The position numbers and the translations under genes are program-made. Below are positions 35,193-47,496 of a stretch of DNA of 64,000 nucleotides, piece after piece. A model generated the notes under the pieces. That model saw nothing but the letters and a program-made list of their open reading frames with translations, was not told the origin of the DNA and searched no databases. Where the stretch lies: positions 43,893,001 to 43,957,000 of the forward strand of contig CM074858.1 of NCBI GenBank assembly GCA_037501455.1. Reading direction: 5' to 3'. Origin of the DNA: Lantana camara (lineage: Eukaryota > Streptophyta > Magnoliopsida > Lamiales > Verbenaceae). The first letter of the stretch is position 1. Every line of letters starts with the position of its first letter.

Positions 35193-36953
35193 ACCTCGTT
35201 AATCGTGTTTTTTATTCGTCTGCACTTATCTGAAGTTGGTAGAAATTCTTAGGCTTAGATGCGAATTGAGTATTCTTGAGTTCTTTTAGAAAGCCTGAAT
35301 TACGAAACTATATTTTTCCTAAAAGTTTCTGAAAAACATTTTCGAAAATTTGATTCAAATTATTTGGATCAAATATATTTAAATCGTGGTTTAAATTTTG
35401 CATTGTTGTTGGTTTTTAAACTGAAACACGAAACACGAAAATCACGTTACGAAAACGCGAGCCTAGGCGTGCTAGGGCGTCGCACGCCCAGGCCCGCACC
35501 ACCGCCGCACAACAGTCCCGCAGCCGTGCGGGACTGTCCGCCCATCCCTCCCGTAACCGCTCGGGAGGCCGCCCGCCAGCGCCTAGGCGCGCTCGCACAG
35601 CGTTTCCGCAACCGCGTGGGAGCCTGTCGGGTCACGCCTACCCTCCAGCCCAGCGGTTGCGCGCAAAGAGTGCGAGGATGCACGCCATGCGTAGCCGGCA
35701 GCGTGCGTGCGCGTCCATGTGCACGATGCTGCGTGGCTATCGGGCATGGTCTCAGGCGGGCGTGCAGCCCGTTCCGGGTCGTTCGTTTCGTGATGTTGAT
35801 TTTCGTGATTAGTCCAATCCAATCCCGATTTAATTTTTCTGAAAAATTTTATTTTATTTAAATTAAAATTTATTTTTGAAATAATTGTTTAAATTGGGAT
35901 TTTAAAAAATTAAGCGATTTAAATTTTGGGAAAATCGCAAACTTTATTTTATTAAAATATTGAAAGAATAAAATTATTAATTTTTAGAAATTAATTAAAA
36001 TTTTATGAGTTTATTATTTTTCGGGTTTTTATAGAAAAGGCTCTTGAACAAGAATTGCATCTAAGTCGTGTTTTAAGCTATTAGAGCTTAAAACGGGAAT
36101 TTTAATTTTAATTTATTGGCTAAGTTTAAATTCTCGCAAGAAGCATGTTAGGTGATCATGGGTACTAGTCTTTGTATGCTTTACATTTATGCACATGGAT
36201 GATTTACATTTTGTGTTGGAGCCCTATAGTTGCGTTTTTCAATTGAGGTTGGAGCCTCACTTATGTGCGTACTGTTATGTGATTTATTATGTGGCTTTCC
36301 ATATTATTATGTTGAGGCTGGGGTATGCCCCATGTATTTTTCTAAGGCCAATATGAAGATTGAGCCATATTACTTTTCAGTAATTTTTCATTTTTTTTTG
36401 GAGAGTAGAATAGGTGGTGAGGTTTTTATTTTCATTTTGGAGACAATGCACCCATGGAGTAAGATGGACCACATTCAAGTAGCAAGGAGGCCATAAGTGA
36501 AGACCCCTCAAAATGTTAGGGAGGGGAATCTCAATTGAAAATGTAAAAGAGATAGGGCTCGTATTTTGTTACTGCTTTCCCTTATGTGATATAAACTGTT
36601 TATGTGGCATGTATGTTAGAATTGTGATAGTGGAGTGGCTCCCACTTTTCACTGATAAGATAGGATAGACCCATGATCATCTAATTTTAGTATCATGCTA
36701 GGACATGTTATCTGTTTATGTGCTTGTTTGAAATGCATTTAAATTGTACTTGCATTAATCAAGACTAATAAAATTGGATAACATATATGTTGGTGAAGTC
36801 AAACCGGACAACTCTCGGTTGATTCGAAAATTCCCATTAAATATTAAGCTCATTTCGAATAATAGGTGTTTAATTCGAGATGCAAATTTTGAATTAAATT
36901 CCTAGCATTCCATCAATATGTTTTAAGTTTAGTAAGTTAAGCTAGTTATTATC
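35193..36953 (+). other. Copia-8 untranslated leader, first part
   Basis: AT-rich non-coding leader with a sharp GC-rich island (35437-35795). Frames of up to 165 codons across the island have no recognisable domain and are not annotated as genes. Confidence 0.7.
35437..35795 (+). other. GC-rich structured island in the copia leader
   Basis: About 360 bp of very GC-rich sequence in an AT-rich leader. It contains an inverted repeat with 11-bp perfect arms (ACAGTCCCGCA and TGCGGGACTGT, 35512-35537), a second with 7-bp arms (CCTCCCG and CGGGAGG, 35547-35568), and the palindrome GCGCCTAGGCGC (35579-35590). Confidence 0.75.
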
Positions 36954-37389
36954 TGTAACGCCCGAGCGTGAGGCGCCACATCCCCCGCACCGAGACCCAA
37001 CCCGCATAGGAAATGGAAAATCCCTACACGTGTCAAATCACGGCGAACGAGGACACAACACACATGCTAAGCTAGGCGGGAGCTAACCCTTCAACCAAAC
37101 AATAACCAACAAGAATTAAATCGAGAAACAAATGCAACAGCGGAAGCAATAAACATAATTATTCACATTGAGCATCCCAGCCCCAAAAATAGATCAACCT
37201 ATACAATAAGTGGTAGCAATGCCCTCACGGCTCAAAATAACATAATTCGCTCCATACAAATCCAAAATACAAAATATGAGTACGAATGAGTGTAAAGGAA
37301 ATGCTAGACAGAAATGCAAGACCTAGACGACTCGAATTCCCGCCTAGCACCTCCAACCCTGCACAAAACAACTGAAAACAAACCGGGTT

Positions 37390-37406
37390 CAGTCTAAAAG
37401 AGACTG
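37390..37406 (-). other. Covarying hairpin, LTR-12
   Basis: CAGTCT and AGACTG pair around 5 nt. Confidence 0.7.
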
Positions 37407-38092
37407 GTGGGTATAGAAGCGGGGCATAAGTATAAATATTACGGAATTGGAACATATACATGCGAGCCCTAATCCCATAGAAGTTTGATAAGAAATTTCC
37501 CAAGCGGGCAAAGCAAATAAAACATCAATGGGATTACGACTATCATATTCATTCATAATTAACATAGGGTTTAAGGCCCGACGAGTGGGCGTGCATCATC
37601 TCCAACCTTCTCCTCGTGTAATCATATTCATAATTTCGTAAGTTATCATACATAACATATGTGCACATACATAATGATCATAATCATTCATATACACCTT
37701 CTTCCTCCGGTGGTGGACGAGTTTGCAAGACTCGACCACCTCATACATAATGGCTAGTGAGGTACATGAATCCTCAAAAGCATGACTAGCGTTTTCTCAT
37801 CAAAACTCCTGACGAGATCCGTTTCGACGTAAAATGGTTGGAACTAGTGCACGTGTTCACCGTCGGCCCTTGCCTCCCCGGCTTACCACGATACACTAAG
37901 CTCCGGGGCCCCGTGATCATAACATACATGCAATCTCGCCAAAACATAAGGTAGGTTTTCATAAAGAAGGCTTAACAATCGAAAATCATAAGACTCTTTA
38001 AAAGACTCGATAATTATAAATATAACTTTTGGCTTAAAACGGTCACATAAGGGTTATATTGGGTCAAGATAACTATTAGTAGAGAAACCCAC

Positions 38093-38157
38093 CTCGAACC
38101 GACAAAAGAAGATACGAAAGCCTCAAGGACCGGCCTCATCTCCAACGGGATCAAAAT
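38093..38157 (-). other. Mini-exon-like segment, LTR-12 (65 nt)
   Basis: On the minus strand it is bounded by CTTGCACAG and GTGGGTTTC, closely matching LTR-3. Confidence 0.5.
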
Positions 38158-38375
38158 CTGTGCAAGAAAGGTGACGTGAGACTCAAAATGACCAATTAAG
38201 ATGCTCGGCAATGAAATGATCATGATATGATTGCATAAAAGAGTATGTTATGTAATGAACATGTTCATGTGCACTGTTAAGGAATTTAAATCATATAATC
38301 AAAATATATGTATATTTATATACACATGCATACATACACAACATGCATGAAACCACAAAATGCATGAAAACAGAA

Positions 38376-38564
38376 GGTGACACGCCCGTGTCACCAACAC
38401 AAAGCAATCCGTGACACCCCCGTGTCACGGTACAGTCAGAACAAGGCCCGTGTCACCACTACAAGGCAAACCGTGACACCCCCGTGTCACGGTACAGTGG
38501 GACCAAGCAATCCTGCACCCCCGTGTCACCCAAAAGAAGAAAGGGGTAACACGCCCCGTGACAA
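38376..38564 (-). repeat. Palindrome array, LTR-12
   Basis: Intact units at 38376-38395 (GCCC centre), 38409-38430 and 38470-38491 (CCCC centre), with partly deleted units between and after them. The intact units keep the alternating pattern of LTR-10. Confidence 0.88.
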
Positions 38565-39782
38565 GCAAGCAGCAGAGAAAAAACGCAGCAGAAACAGAGC
38601 ATAACCAAGACACAACATCTCAACACATTCAACCAACAAAAGACAACTAAGATGCAACGAAACCACTTAAAAACAACTCCCAATCATGCTCCCAAAACCT
38701 TGAAACGTGAGATGTAGTGTGTAGTGACCAAATCATACCAAAACTTCAATAACTCATTAATGGTGGCTCATAAATACCTTAACTAACAACCAATAAATCA
38801 CCATAAATGTAAAGAAGAGATCAAAACAATCATTTTCATGCCTGGAATCATTCAAAAAGCTCAAGGATTGGAAGAGATCAACCAAAATGCTCAAAACCTA
38901 ACTATATATACATCTTGGCCAAAACTCATGAAACCATGCTCAAATTTGGGGATGAATGAATGAAAATGACTCATATTGAATGTACATAACATATCCAAGC
39001 TTACCTTGTGGATTAATTGAGGTTTGGGAGGAGATTTGAGCTTGAATCTCCAAGGAGGGCTTGGGTGACGGGATTTCTGGAATGTAGAGGATGTTTGGCC
39101 AATTTACTCCAAGTGAGAAGGGTTATCTAGGTTTGGGGGGTTAATGGCTGAATAAAGGGTTGAGTTAGGGTTCCATAGGGTCTAACCATGGTTAATTTGG
39201 TCAACAGATGAATAAGTTATGGTCATTTAAGTGCAGCAAGGTCAGTTTAAGCGTCCGTTGAGTGTTTCGGTTGAATTTCGGGAGTTCAAATGGATTTGGA
39301 AAAATATAAGGCTAAGCTCATCAAACTCGAATTTTTTATGCAAGTTCAACGAAGCCGACGAAACTCTAATCCGAGTTTCCTAGCTCAAGTTATCAAATAA
39401 GGAACCAATGGTGCGCTAATTGCTCGTTAGCCCAGTTTTGGATTCCGAATCAAAATAAATTCAAAGCTCAATCAAACAAACCCGAAAACATAAAACGAGC
39501 ATATAACCATATTCATAACACATATAAGTCCAACATCTTAAATTCGCACGAAATTCCAAAATCATTTCACGTAGAAACGGCAAGCAAATAATTCGTTCAA
39601 GCGCAAATAGTTCAAAGAAAATTCATATAAATTCAAATTCAAATATTTCAAATAATTAAATATTCTCTAATTAATATAATATAAGATAAAGAAATGAAAT
39701 AACGTAATTAAAATAAATTAAACGCGCACGTAATTATCACATAATTCATACCTGAACGATTTGGAAAAATCGGGGCGTCACA

Positions 39783-40309
39783 TTGTCCGCGTGTCGTGGG
39801 ATATCTAGTGGAACATATTAGTTCTTAGTTACCTAATTTATCATTTTAAATGATCAATATTTTGTGGCCAATTTTGGCAAGGGCGATGTCCGCGAGTTGT
39901 GGGTCGTTCGAACTAAGTTTTGATCATGATCTTATGATTGATGGGTCTAGCTTAACGCCTAAGTAAATGTGGATGTCGCACGAGTCGTGGGTCCATATTG
40001 AAAGATAGGTGATGCTAAAACAATTACTAAGAGTTCTAAAGGTGTTAGAATTAGTAAGTTGTACCTACCTAAGCTTTTACTTAGAATGTCCACGAGTCGT
40101 GGGTTCGAGGTAAAATGCTTAGGATCTTAGTACCCATTGGGAAACGTGTTCCTCTTAGATCTTTGGGAATTGTAGATCTTTGAAAAACAGTGGGAGCTAC
40201 ATTAGATTAAAGACCTTATCTTTTCTATATCGTTATAATTTAGCATGCTCACTAGTTCTCTGTTTTACCATTTAGGTCGTAGATTCTGTGATTCTCTACG
40301 TGTTTTGAA
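39783..40309 (+). other. Copia-8 leader, second part, with four short palindromic repeats
   Basis: Non-coding. A GTCCNCGAGTCGTGGG-like motif occurs at 39785-39800, 39887-39903, 39974-39991 and 40087-40103, about 90-110 bp apart. The last copy is a perfect CCACGA-G-TCGTGG palindrome, and others pair with G-U. LTR-12 inserted at the first copy. Confidence 0.65.
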
Positions 40310-41118
40310 ATGACAACCAAAAACCCTCTTGTATCGATCCTCGAGTCAAACAAGTTGGCTGGTCCCAACTATTGTGATTGGCTGAGGAATCTGAAAATCA
40401 TTTTAGATTCTGAGAGGAGCTTAGTCCCGAAGGGGACACTCCCACTCGGGCCGAGCGGGATGCAATCCAGAAGTGGAAGGATGATAATCTCTAAGCCCGT
40501 TGCCTTATGTTGGCTTACATGTCTCCGGAGTTGCAAAGGCAACATGAGGCCATGAAATTTGCTTGGGAGATTTACGACCACTCAGAGAAACTTTACCGGC
40601 CTCATGAACGTGTTACAAGGTATAACACTTCAAATGAATTGTTCCATTTGAGAATGAGGGAAAGTTCAAGTGTCTATGAATATGGACTCAAGTTTCTCAC
40701 CCTTATTGAGAAACTTCCTTCCATGGACATGCCACTGAAAGATGAGCTTTCAGTGGACTTGTTGCTAGCCTCGCTCCCACCATCATTCAACCCATTTGTC
40801 CTTAACACCAATATGAATCATGCTGGTGCTACTGTAGCTGAGCTGATTAGTCAGCTTTTGACTACTGAAAGCACGATCAAGAAGGACAATAAGGTTTTGA
40901 TGATGAATGCTCCATCTTCCTCTTCCGGGCTTTCTAAAGGTAAGGGTAAAAAAGTCTAAAAGAAGAAGAAGAAACCCCTTAGGCCCATTGGTGGCATTTC
41001 GAAGGGGAAGGCCCAAAAGAAGAAGCATGATCAGAAAGAGGATGCTTGCTTCCATTGTGGCAAAGCGGGACATTGGAGGAGAAACTGCCCAGAGTACAAG
41101 GCTACTCTAAAGAAAGGT
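40310..41118 (+). pseudogene. gag: Copia-8 gag
   Basis: Start ATG at 40310 after a long leader. The N-terminus reads NKLAGPNYCDWLRNLKIIL, typical of plant copia gag. A frameshift lies between about 40430 and 40506; the correct frame resumes and continues with a stop at 40957. A Lys-rich linker leads to a CCHC knuckle (41047-41088, CFHCGKAGHWRRNC) with all ligands. This coat and nucleic-acid-binding part of the polyprotein is fused in frame to the protease that follows and is inactivated by the shift and stop. Confidence 0.9.
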
Positions 41119-41415
41119 ATGTTTCTCGTTGAAGTAAATCTTTCTATTAATTCTAGTTCTTGGGTACTTGATACCGGTTGTGGAGCTCATATCTGTAACG
41201 ATGTACAAATGCTAAATGAAGTTCAACAACTCAGAGAAGGAGAATGTGTCTTCAAGATCGGCGGTGGCTCAAAAGTTGAAGCTCGACCTTTAGGCACAAT
41301 TAGATTAGATTTAGGTAGTTTTGAGTTAGTTTTAAATAAAGTCCTTTATGTACCGAACATTATTCGTAATATAATTTCAGTTCCATATTTAGATTGTGAA
41401 GGTTATGAAACTTAG
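41119..41415 (+). pseudogene. Copia-8 protease domain
   Basis: Aspartic protease region with active-site WVLDTG (41161-41178) and a downstream LGTIRLDLG strand, in the same frame as gag. It ends at a TAG (41413) that interrupts the polyprotein. Confidence 0.88.
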
Positions 41416-42556
41416 ACTAAGAATGGTAAATATTTTATCAAACGGAACAACTCTTCCGTTCACATCGGTACTATAAGTAATGGACTTTATCTAACTCAAA
41501 ATATCAATATTATGAATATACAACGAGAAACTAAATGTAAGAGAGATGGCAAAGTTTCAGCTCCCTTATGGCATGCTAGATTGTGACACATTTCCAAGAA
41601 CAGAATTAGCAAGATAAACACTTTAGGATCATTCTATGAAAATGATCTCAAAGAGTTAACTTCTTGCAAATCCTGTCTTAAAGGAAAGATGTCCAAAGTT
41701 CCTTTTAAAGGAACAGTGGAACGTGCCACTAAGGTCTTGGATTTGATCCATTCTGATGTTTGTGGACCGCTTAGTGTAAGCACAAGAAACGGTCATCAGT
41801 ATTTCATAACCTTTACCGATCACTTTAGTCGGTATGGTTATGTATACTTAATGAAGTATAAATCTGAAGCTTTTGAGAAATTCCTAGAATTTCAAAAGGA
41901 GGTTGAGAACCAAACTGGTCACAAGATCAAAGCACTTCGATCTAATCGAGGAGGCGAGTATCTTAGTGAAGAATTCCTTAATCATCTCTCAGTGGACTAC
42001 TCCGGGAACTCCTCAACTCATTGGAGTTTCTGAGAGAAGGAATCGAACTCTACTCAATATGGTTCGTTCCATGATGAGTTTCACTGACTTACCACCTTCT
42101 TTCTGGGGTTATGCCCTAGAATGTACAACAAAGATTTTGAATCTGGTTCCCACTAAGTCAGTCCCTAAAACGCTCTATGAAATCTGGCATGGTAAAATCC
42201 CTAGTTATTCTTACTTAAGAATTTGGGGTTGTCCTGCTTGCGTGAAAAGGACAGTGGGAGATAAGTTAGAATCTAGTTCTAACTTATGCTACTTCGTAGT
42301 TTATCCTAAGGAATCCATAGGATACTACTTCTATGATCAATCTGAGCAAAAGGTGTTTGTTTCCAGAAATGCTACTTTTCTTGAGGAACCGTTCCTTAAA
42401 GAAAAGAAAGGCAAGATCATAGAATTAGAGGAAGTAAAAAGTGACCCCACGCCACCCACTGAAGAAACATCCCCTTCTGATCAACCACAACCAATCACAA
42501 ATTTCGATACATACGTAAGTCCTCCTCTAAGGCGTTCTGAACACACTCCTAGATAG
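41416..42556 (+). pseudogene. Copia-8 integrase (with GAG-pre-integrase zinc domain)
   Basis: Would join element DNA to the host chromosome. The pre-integrase part has WHARL..HIS and SCKSCLKGK, with TGA at 41584. The core shows the first Asp in HSDVCGP (41755). The second catalytic Asp, expected in the SDRGGEY motif, is Asn (AAT at 41944), and the Glu lies in GVSERRN (42032). A frameshift lies at about 41985-42010. The lost Asp alone should abolish catalysis. A PYE-like acidic tail leads to TAG at 42554. Confidence 0.9.
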
Positions 42557-43562
42557 CTGGAGAGATGGTATGTATTCTTCCATGAGGTCTCTCAAAGGGA
42601 TAATGATCCTCTAACATATGAGGAGGCACTTTCAGATTCTGACTCTGAACAGTGGATAGAAGCCATGAAATCCGAAATGGATTCCATGAACTCCAACCAA
42701 GTTTGGACCTTGGTAGATTTGCCTTATGGGGTCAAACCCATAGGTTGCAAATGGATATTTAAGAGAAAGCTTGGAGTTGATCGAAGCATTGTAGCCTACA
42801 AAGCAAGACTGGTTGTAAAAGGATTCACTTAAAGACTCGGCATGGACTTTGATGAAACTTTTTCACCAATTGCAATGCAAAAGTCTATTCGGATCATGCT
42901 TGCCATTGTTGTATATTATGACTATGAGATATGGCAAATGGATGTGAAAACTGCCTTTCTCAATGGTGACATTGATAAAGACATTTATATGGATCAACCC
43001 ATAGGTTTCACATTCAGTGGGAGTGAGCAAAAGGTTTGCAAACACCAAAGGTCAATCTATGGACTAAAATAGGCTTCTAGGAATTGGAACATTCGATTTG
43101 ATGAATCAGTCAAAGTGTTTGGCTTCATTCAGATCTCGAATGAATCATGTGTGTATAGAAAGGAATTGGAGACCTCAGTGCAATTCTTAGTACTTTATGT
43201 TGATGACATCCTTCTTATTGGGAATTCAAAGGATGACATGAAAGTAACTAAGTTATGGTTATCGAACCAATTCGAGATGAAAGATCTTAATGATGCGTCC
43301 TACATCCTTGGAATTAAAATCTATCGAGATAGATCTAGAAGGTTGATAGGACTATCACAGTCGATGTACATTGACAAAGTATTGAAGAGATTCAATATGG
43401 AGTCAGCAAAGGTCAAGAACCTTCCTATGAGTGTAGGAACATGTCTTTCTAAGAAGATGTGTCCTAAGACTAACCATGAGAAGGAAAGAATGACTCATAC
43501 ACCTTATGCATCAGCAATAGGTAGCATAATGTATGCAATGTTATGTACTCGACCGGATGCCG
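42557..43562 (+). pseudogene. Copia-8 reverse transcriptase
   Basis: RNA-dependent DNA polymerase. Motifs in order: CKWIFKRKLG, ARLVVKGF, QMDVKTAFLNGD and YVDD (43196-43207) with its active-site aspartates intact. In-frame stops at 42830 (TAA) and 43070 (TAG) fall at positions that are usually Gln in this family. Confidence 0.92.
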
Positions 43563-44184
43563 GCTTATGCACTTAGTGTAACAAGTCGTTTCCAATCTGA
43601 CCCTGGAGATGGTCACTGGGCTGCCGTGAAGAATATTCTTAAGTACTTGAAAAGTACTAAAGATTTATTCTTAGTTTACGGAGGTCAGAAAGATCTTACT
43701 GTCGAAGTATACTGCGATGCAAGCTTTATATCTGACTTAGATGATTTTAAGTCAATGTTAGGATACATTTTTTGCCTAAACGGCTGAGCAGTGAGTTGGA
43801 AGAGTTCCAAGCAGACGATCAATGCAGATTTGACCATTGAGGCCAAATACTTAGATGCAAATGATGCAGCTAAGGAAGGTGTTTGGATTAGAAACTTCAT
43901 TGAAGAGTTGAATGTTGTTCCTAGCATAATAGACCCCATTACTGTGTTTTGTGACAACACTGGGGCGGTTGTCAAGCAAGAGAACCAAGATCTCACCAAC
44001 GGACCAAGCACATTATGAGGAAGTATCACCTAATCCGTGATATTATCAAAAGAGGAGATGTGCAAATAGAGAGGGCCGCATCAGCAAAGAACGTGGAAGA
44101 TCCACTTACTAAACCCCTTAGTCGAGAAGCTTTCCAAGGTCATCTTCAGAAGATGGGACTTAGAGTAGCTTTAGAATGGCTTTG
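43563..44184 (+). pseudogene. Copia-8 RNase H domain and C-terminus
   Basis: Degrades RNA in RNA-DNA hybrids during reverse transcription. A frameshift at about 43560 separates it from the polymerase. The VYCDASF and KQ..N..L(T)IEAKY motifs are visible, with a TGA at 43785. A second shift at about 43980 precedes HLIRDIIKRGDVQIE and DPLTKPL, then TGA at 44182. Confidence 0.9.
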
Positions 44185-44190
44185 ACGGGC

Positions 44191-44201
44191 AAGTGGGAGA
44201 T
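44191..44201 (+). other. Polypurine tract, Copia-8
   Basis: AAGTGGGAGAT directly before the 3' LTR. Confidence 0.85.
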
Positions 44202-44491
44202 TGTTAGGAATAGTGCCCTAGAAAGCCGATTGTATATCCGATTTGTACTTTTCCTTATTGTAATCACACACAATCTTTGGATAAAATAACGAATTGAGGC
44301 AACACTTCTTTATATGCTCTTGTTTGGTATGCGTTTACTTTAGCTGTGCATGTATGAGAACTCCCCTAATCCTAATGACTTTAGGATTCTACCATTTAGG
44401 TGAAATGGTTCATGAAACGAGCCCTATATCATTTAAGTCATTATTAGTATAGTACTCCAAGCTGATGAGTCCTACAGACAGTGGGAGTGTC
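44202..44491 (+). mobile_element. Copia-8 3' LTR, first 290 bp
   Basis: TGTTAGGAATAGTGCCC start, collinear with the 5' LTR with a few substitutions, then broken by LTR-13. The five-mer at the break is GTGTC. Confidence 0.93.
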
Positions 44492-44922
44492 TGTAGCACC
44501 CCTTACACGTGGAGGTGCCACACCCCCACACTATAGGTCAATCCACATACGAAACGGGCAATCCGTACATGAACTAACCTATAGCGAACGGGTGACAATG
44601 CAACAAATGACAAGCTAGGCGGGATTAACTTATACATGCGATGAAACAAAGTGGAAGCATAAACTAATCACTATAAAATATTTCCATTTACCAGGTCATG
44701 ACATTTCTTATTTACCAAATAAAATACATTCTAACTTTACATATCAATACATTATCATCTCCTAAAATACATAACAATTAACATTAAACATAATTCCTTT
44801 GAACAATCACAATGAATGAACAATTAAACAAAATGCACCGTGCTTGACTCGATTACATGGACTGGACTCGACTCACTTCCCGCCTAGCGTGCACCTGCAG
44901 TAACCTGAAAGGTGGAGATGTC
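44492..44922 (-). mobile_element. LTR-13: 3'-terminal part of an LTR, minus strand
   Basis: On the minus strand it ends GGGTGCTACA at 44492. It carries the CACGCTAGGCGGG box and acceptor CTTTCAG|G at about 44910, then is broken by El-14 (left five-mer ATGTC). The remainder lies beyond the window. Confidence 0.8.
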
Positions 44923-45969
44923 TGTAACGCCCCGGTTTTTCCATTTAGGCTTTATATGATATTATATGGATTTCATGACATTAGGTGCAGTTTATGTCCA
45001 TGAACTTGTATGAAATTAGTTGTTAATGTGTCTAATTGGATTCATGTGAATTAATTCACTATTTGGTTATATGATCATATGATTTAATTCCCTTTCATTT
45101 CATTTCATTCTATTTTCTAACATATGCATTATTTTATGCATTCATGTAAGGGACATGCAATTATATATATGTATGATATGCATAATATCTAACTTTATAC
45201 ATACATGATATATATATCTATAATTATGTTATATTGCATACATTGTATAAAATATAACATATATGCAAGACACACACACAAACACATAATAAATCTCTAA
45301 CTTGTAAATTAACGTGAGGCAAGGACTTAATTGCAAAAAGTAGTGATTCATACATGTTAGTGGAAGACTTGTGTATGTATCTATACATCACATACATCAT
45401 ATATATCATATACACTTATCTCTTCCAATTACATTTCATTCCATTTTATCAAAACCACACACACACACACTAAATCACGGTATTAACACCGAGGAAGGAA
45501 GGAAGTAAATTTCATCATTTCAAGCTTGATTTCAAGAAGGAAAGTTGCATAAGTTGGAGCATCAACATCATCATACCATCATCTCTTCCATCTCTTCTTT
45601 CATTCAAGGTAGAATTGAGATTTGTATGAATTCTTGAAGTATTGATTGAGTAGGGTTTGATGATCTTGGTATGATTTCTTGCGTGTAAATGATTAGAAGC
45701 ATGTTTAGGACCTTAATACTTGAAGCTTGCATGAATTCTTAAGGAAATGAGAAGTTGATGACATGAAATTATATGGGTTTGCTTTTGATGAATTTCTATG
45801 ATCAAAGCATATTTCTTGGTTTTAATGTGGCTTAAATGAAGAATATGAGTTATATGCATGTTATGTGTTAGTTTTAAGTTGATTCCTTACATTTGTTTGA
45901 AAGTGGGAATGATTTTGGAGCTTTTCCCCTGCAATCCCCTGTTTTTGCCCTGTTTTTTCTGCTGCGTAC

Positions 45970-46095
45970 AGTTGACACGGGCGTGTCAACTTTGCCTTGT
46001 TCATCGTGACACGGGGGTGCATGTTGGTTTGATTTTCTGTACCGTGAACGGGGGTGTCACGGTTTGCCTTGTAATGGTGACACGGGCGTGTCACC
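45970..46095 (+). repeat. Palindrome array, El-14 5' LTR
   Basis: 45970-45991 has 10-bp arms AGTTGACACG and CGTGTCAACT around GG. A half unit and one with a 2-bp loss (about 46042-46062) follow, then 46076-46095 with arms GGTGACACG/CGTGTCACC. Confidence 0.9.
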
Positions 46096-46669
46096 TTTTC
46101 CTGCATTTTGTCCAACTTCGAACCAACGCCATTTTCACCTCAGTTTGAATTAGAAAACTTGCCATATAGCGTTGGAAAGGTCTATGTGTCTACTTTCATT
46201 CCCAACAAGCAAAACTCAATTCCAACTTCTAGAATTTAAGATATTACAGTTTTCCCACAACATGTGTATTTTCCCAAAATTGTCGGTTTTGGCCAAACTT
46301 CACCAAAACCTTTCTTATTGCTTTCCTTTCACTCTCTTGGCTCCCATATGTGAATTATATGTTGTATATACTTGATTAATTGATAAGCATGCTCTTACTT
46401 GACACTTCTTGGTACGTAATTGCTCAAACTTTATTGTGTAATTCCATGCACTATATGAATTGAACTTGAAATGATTGAATGATATGAATATGTGACTCCT
46501 TGAGATTTATTGCATCTCTTAGATATTGATTGGTTCTCTTACATGCTAAGTGTCACTTGATTGCTAGTTCTACTTATTTACATGAGCATTGCCGTGCGTC
46601 ATACTTGGTTTCATATTGAGTCTTGTCCCACGAGTTCACGTTATTTCCTTTCTTGTCCTTATTGAACAG

Positions 46670-46728
46670 ATCTCCTTCCAGTTGACGTGGGACACACACC
46701 ATAGTTATATTCTTATTTCGCTCGTTAG
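46670..46728 (+). other. Mini-exon-like segment, El-14 (59 nt)
   Basis: A T-rich tract and GAACAG precede it; TTAG|GTGAGG follows. The 3' LTR copy is 63389-63447, also 59 nt. Confidence 0.5.
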
Positions 46729-46849
46729 GTGAGGTTTAATTTCTAGATATATAGAACCCTTACAACCCTTATGTGATTTTCGGCCAAAAAGTATCTATAT
46801 ATCTATAGTTTTCGAACCTTATGATTTTCAAATGATTTCACGAAAATGG

Positions 46850-46878
46850 ATTGATTGATTGATTGATTGATTGATTGA
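46850..46878. repeat. (GATT)n microsatellite
   Basis: About seven tetranucleotide units. The 3' LTR copy (63569-63590) has fewer, and El-15 has a diverged version at 53045-53079. Confidence 0.9.
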
Positions 46879-47479
46879 CGGATTGTCTTTGGCGAGTAAA
46901 GCATGTTCACGATGGGCCCCGAGGGTAGTGTATTGAGCCAACCGAGAAAGCAAGGGCTGACGGGTAACTCTTGCACTATCCTCACGAATTTTGGGATCAC
47001 CTCTGAATCCACCAGGAGGTTTGGTGGAGGAAAGAAATCCCGTACGTGGGAGTCATGTTCCTAACGTACACCATGCATGGATGACTGGGTCTTGCAAGCC
47101 CACCATCACCCGGAGGGAGAAGCAGACTGGGGATGGGTCCGGCACCACGGGCCATCCTCGGGTTATTGTATTGATTGCACTTATTTATTGAATTGATTGA
47201 ATACACTACTGCACTACTACACTATAATTGAATCGCATGATCACCTAATAATTACATCAAGCATGAATTGTACCCTTTTGGAGAAAGGTTGGAGAATTGC
47301 CCTCACTCGTCGGGCCACGTATTGAATTGATAATGATTGAATTATTAATTTGATTAGTTGTAATCTCGGGCGAGTTATCTTTTACTATTAAACTTATATT
47401 GTTTCTATTTTATGAACCCTTACCCGAGATTATGGCTTGCATGTTACTTGCGCGAATCTTTATTTATAAACCCCTCACT

Positions 47480-47496
47480 CAGTCTGTGGTAGACTG
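47480..47496 (+). other. Covarying hairpin before acceptor, El-14
   Basis: CAGTCT and AGACTG around GTGGT. Confidence 0.7.

Larger units (their letters stand above)
36954..39782 (-). mobile_element. LTR-12: solo LTR in the copia leader (2829 bp)
   Basis: Minus-strand start TGTGACGCCCCGA at 39782 and end GGGCGTTACA at 36954. Flanks are TTATC (36949-36953) and TTGTC (39783-39787), a target duplication with one change. Contents: promoter-side module (about 39270-39430), donor CAAG|GTAAGC (39005/39004), palindromes (38376-38564), mini-exon (38093-38157) and hairpin (37390-37406). Confidence 0.88.
18783..44491 (+). mobile_element. Copia-8: Ty1/copia element, whole visible extent
   Basis: Host of the central nest. 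Parts in order: 5' LTR (18783-19169 plus 33645-35178, 1921 bp when its insertion is left out), primer site (35181), long leader holding LTR-12 (36954-39782), dead gag-pol (40310-44184), polypurine tract (44191-44201), and 3' LTR start (44202-44491). The rest of the 3' LTR is pushed beyond the window by LTR-13. Domain order PR-INT-RT-RNase H identifies Ty1/copia. The lineage is not certain from this sequence. It inserted in the El-7 interior; the five-mer on its left is GTACG. Confidence 0.92.

Noticed and set aside
35364..35861. 165-codon frame over the copia leader GC island
   Set aside because: Upstream of gag, composition-driven, with open frames on the opposite strand as well.
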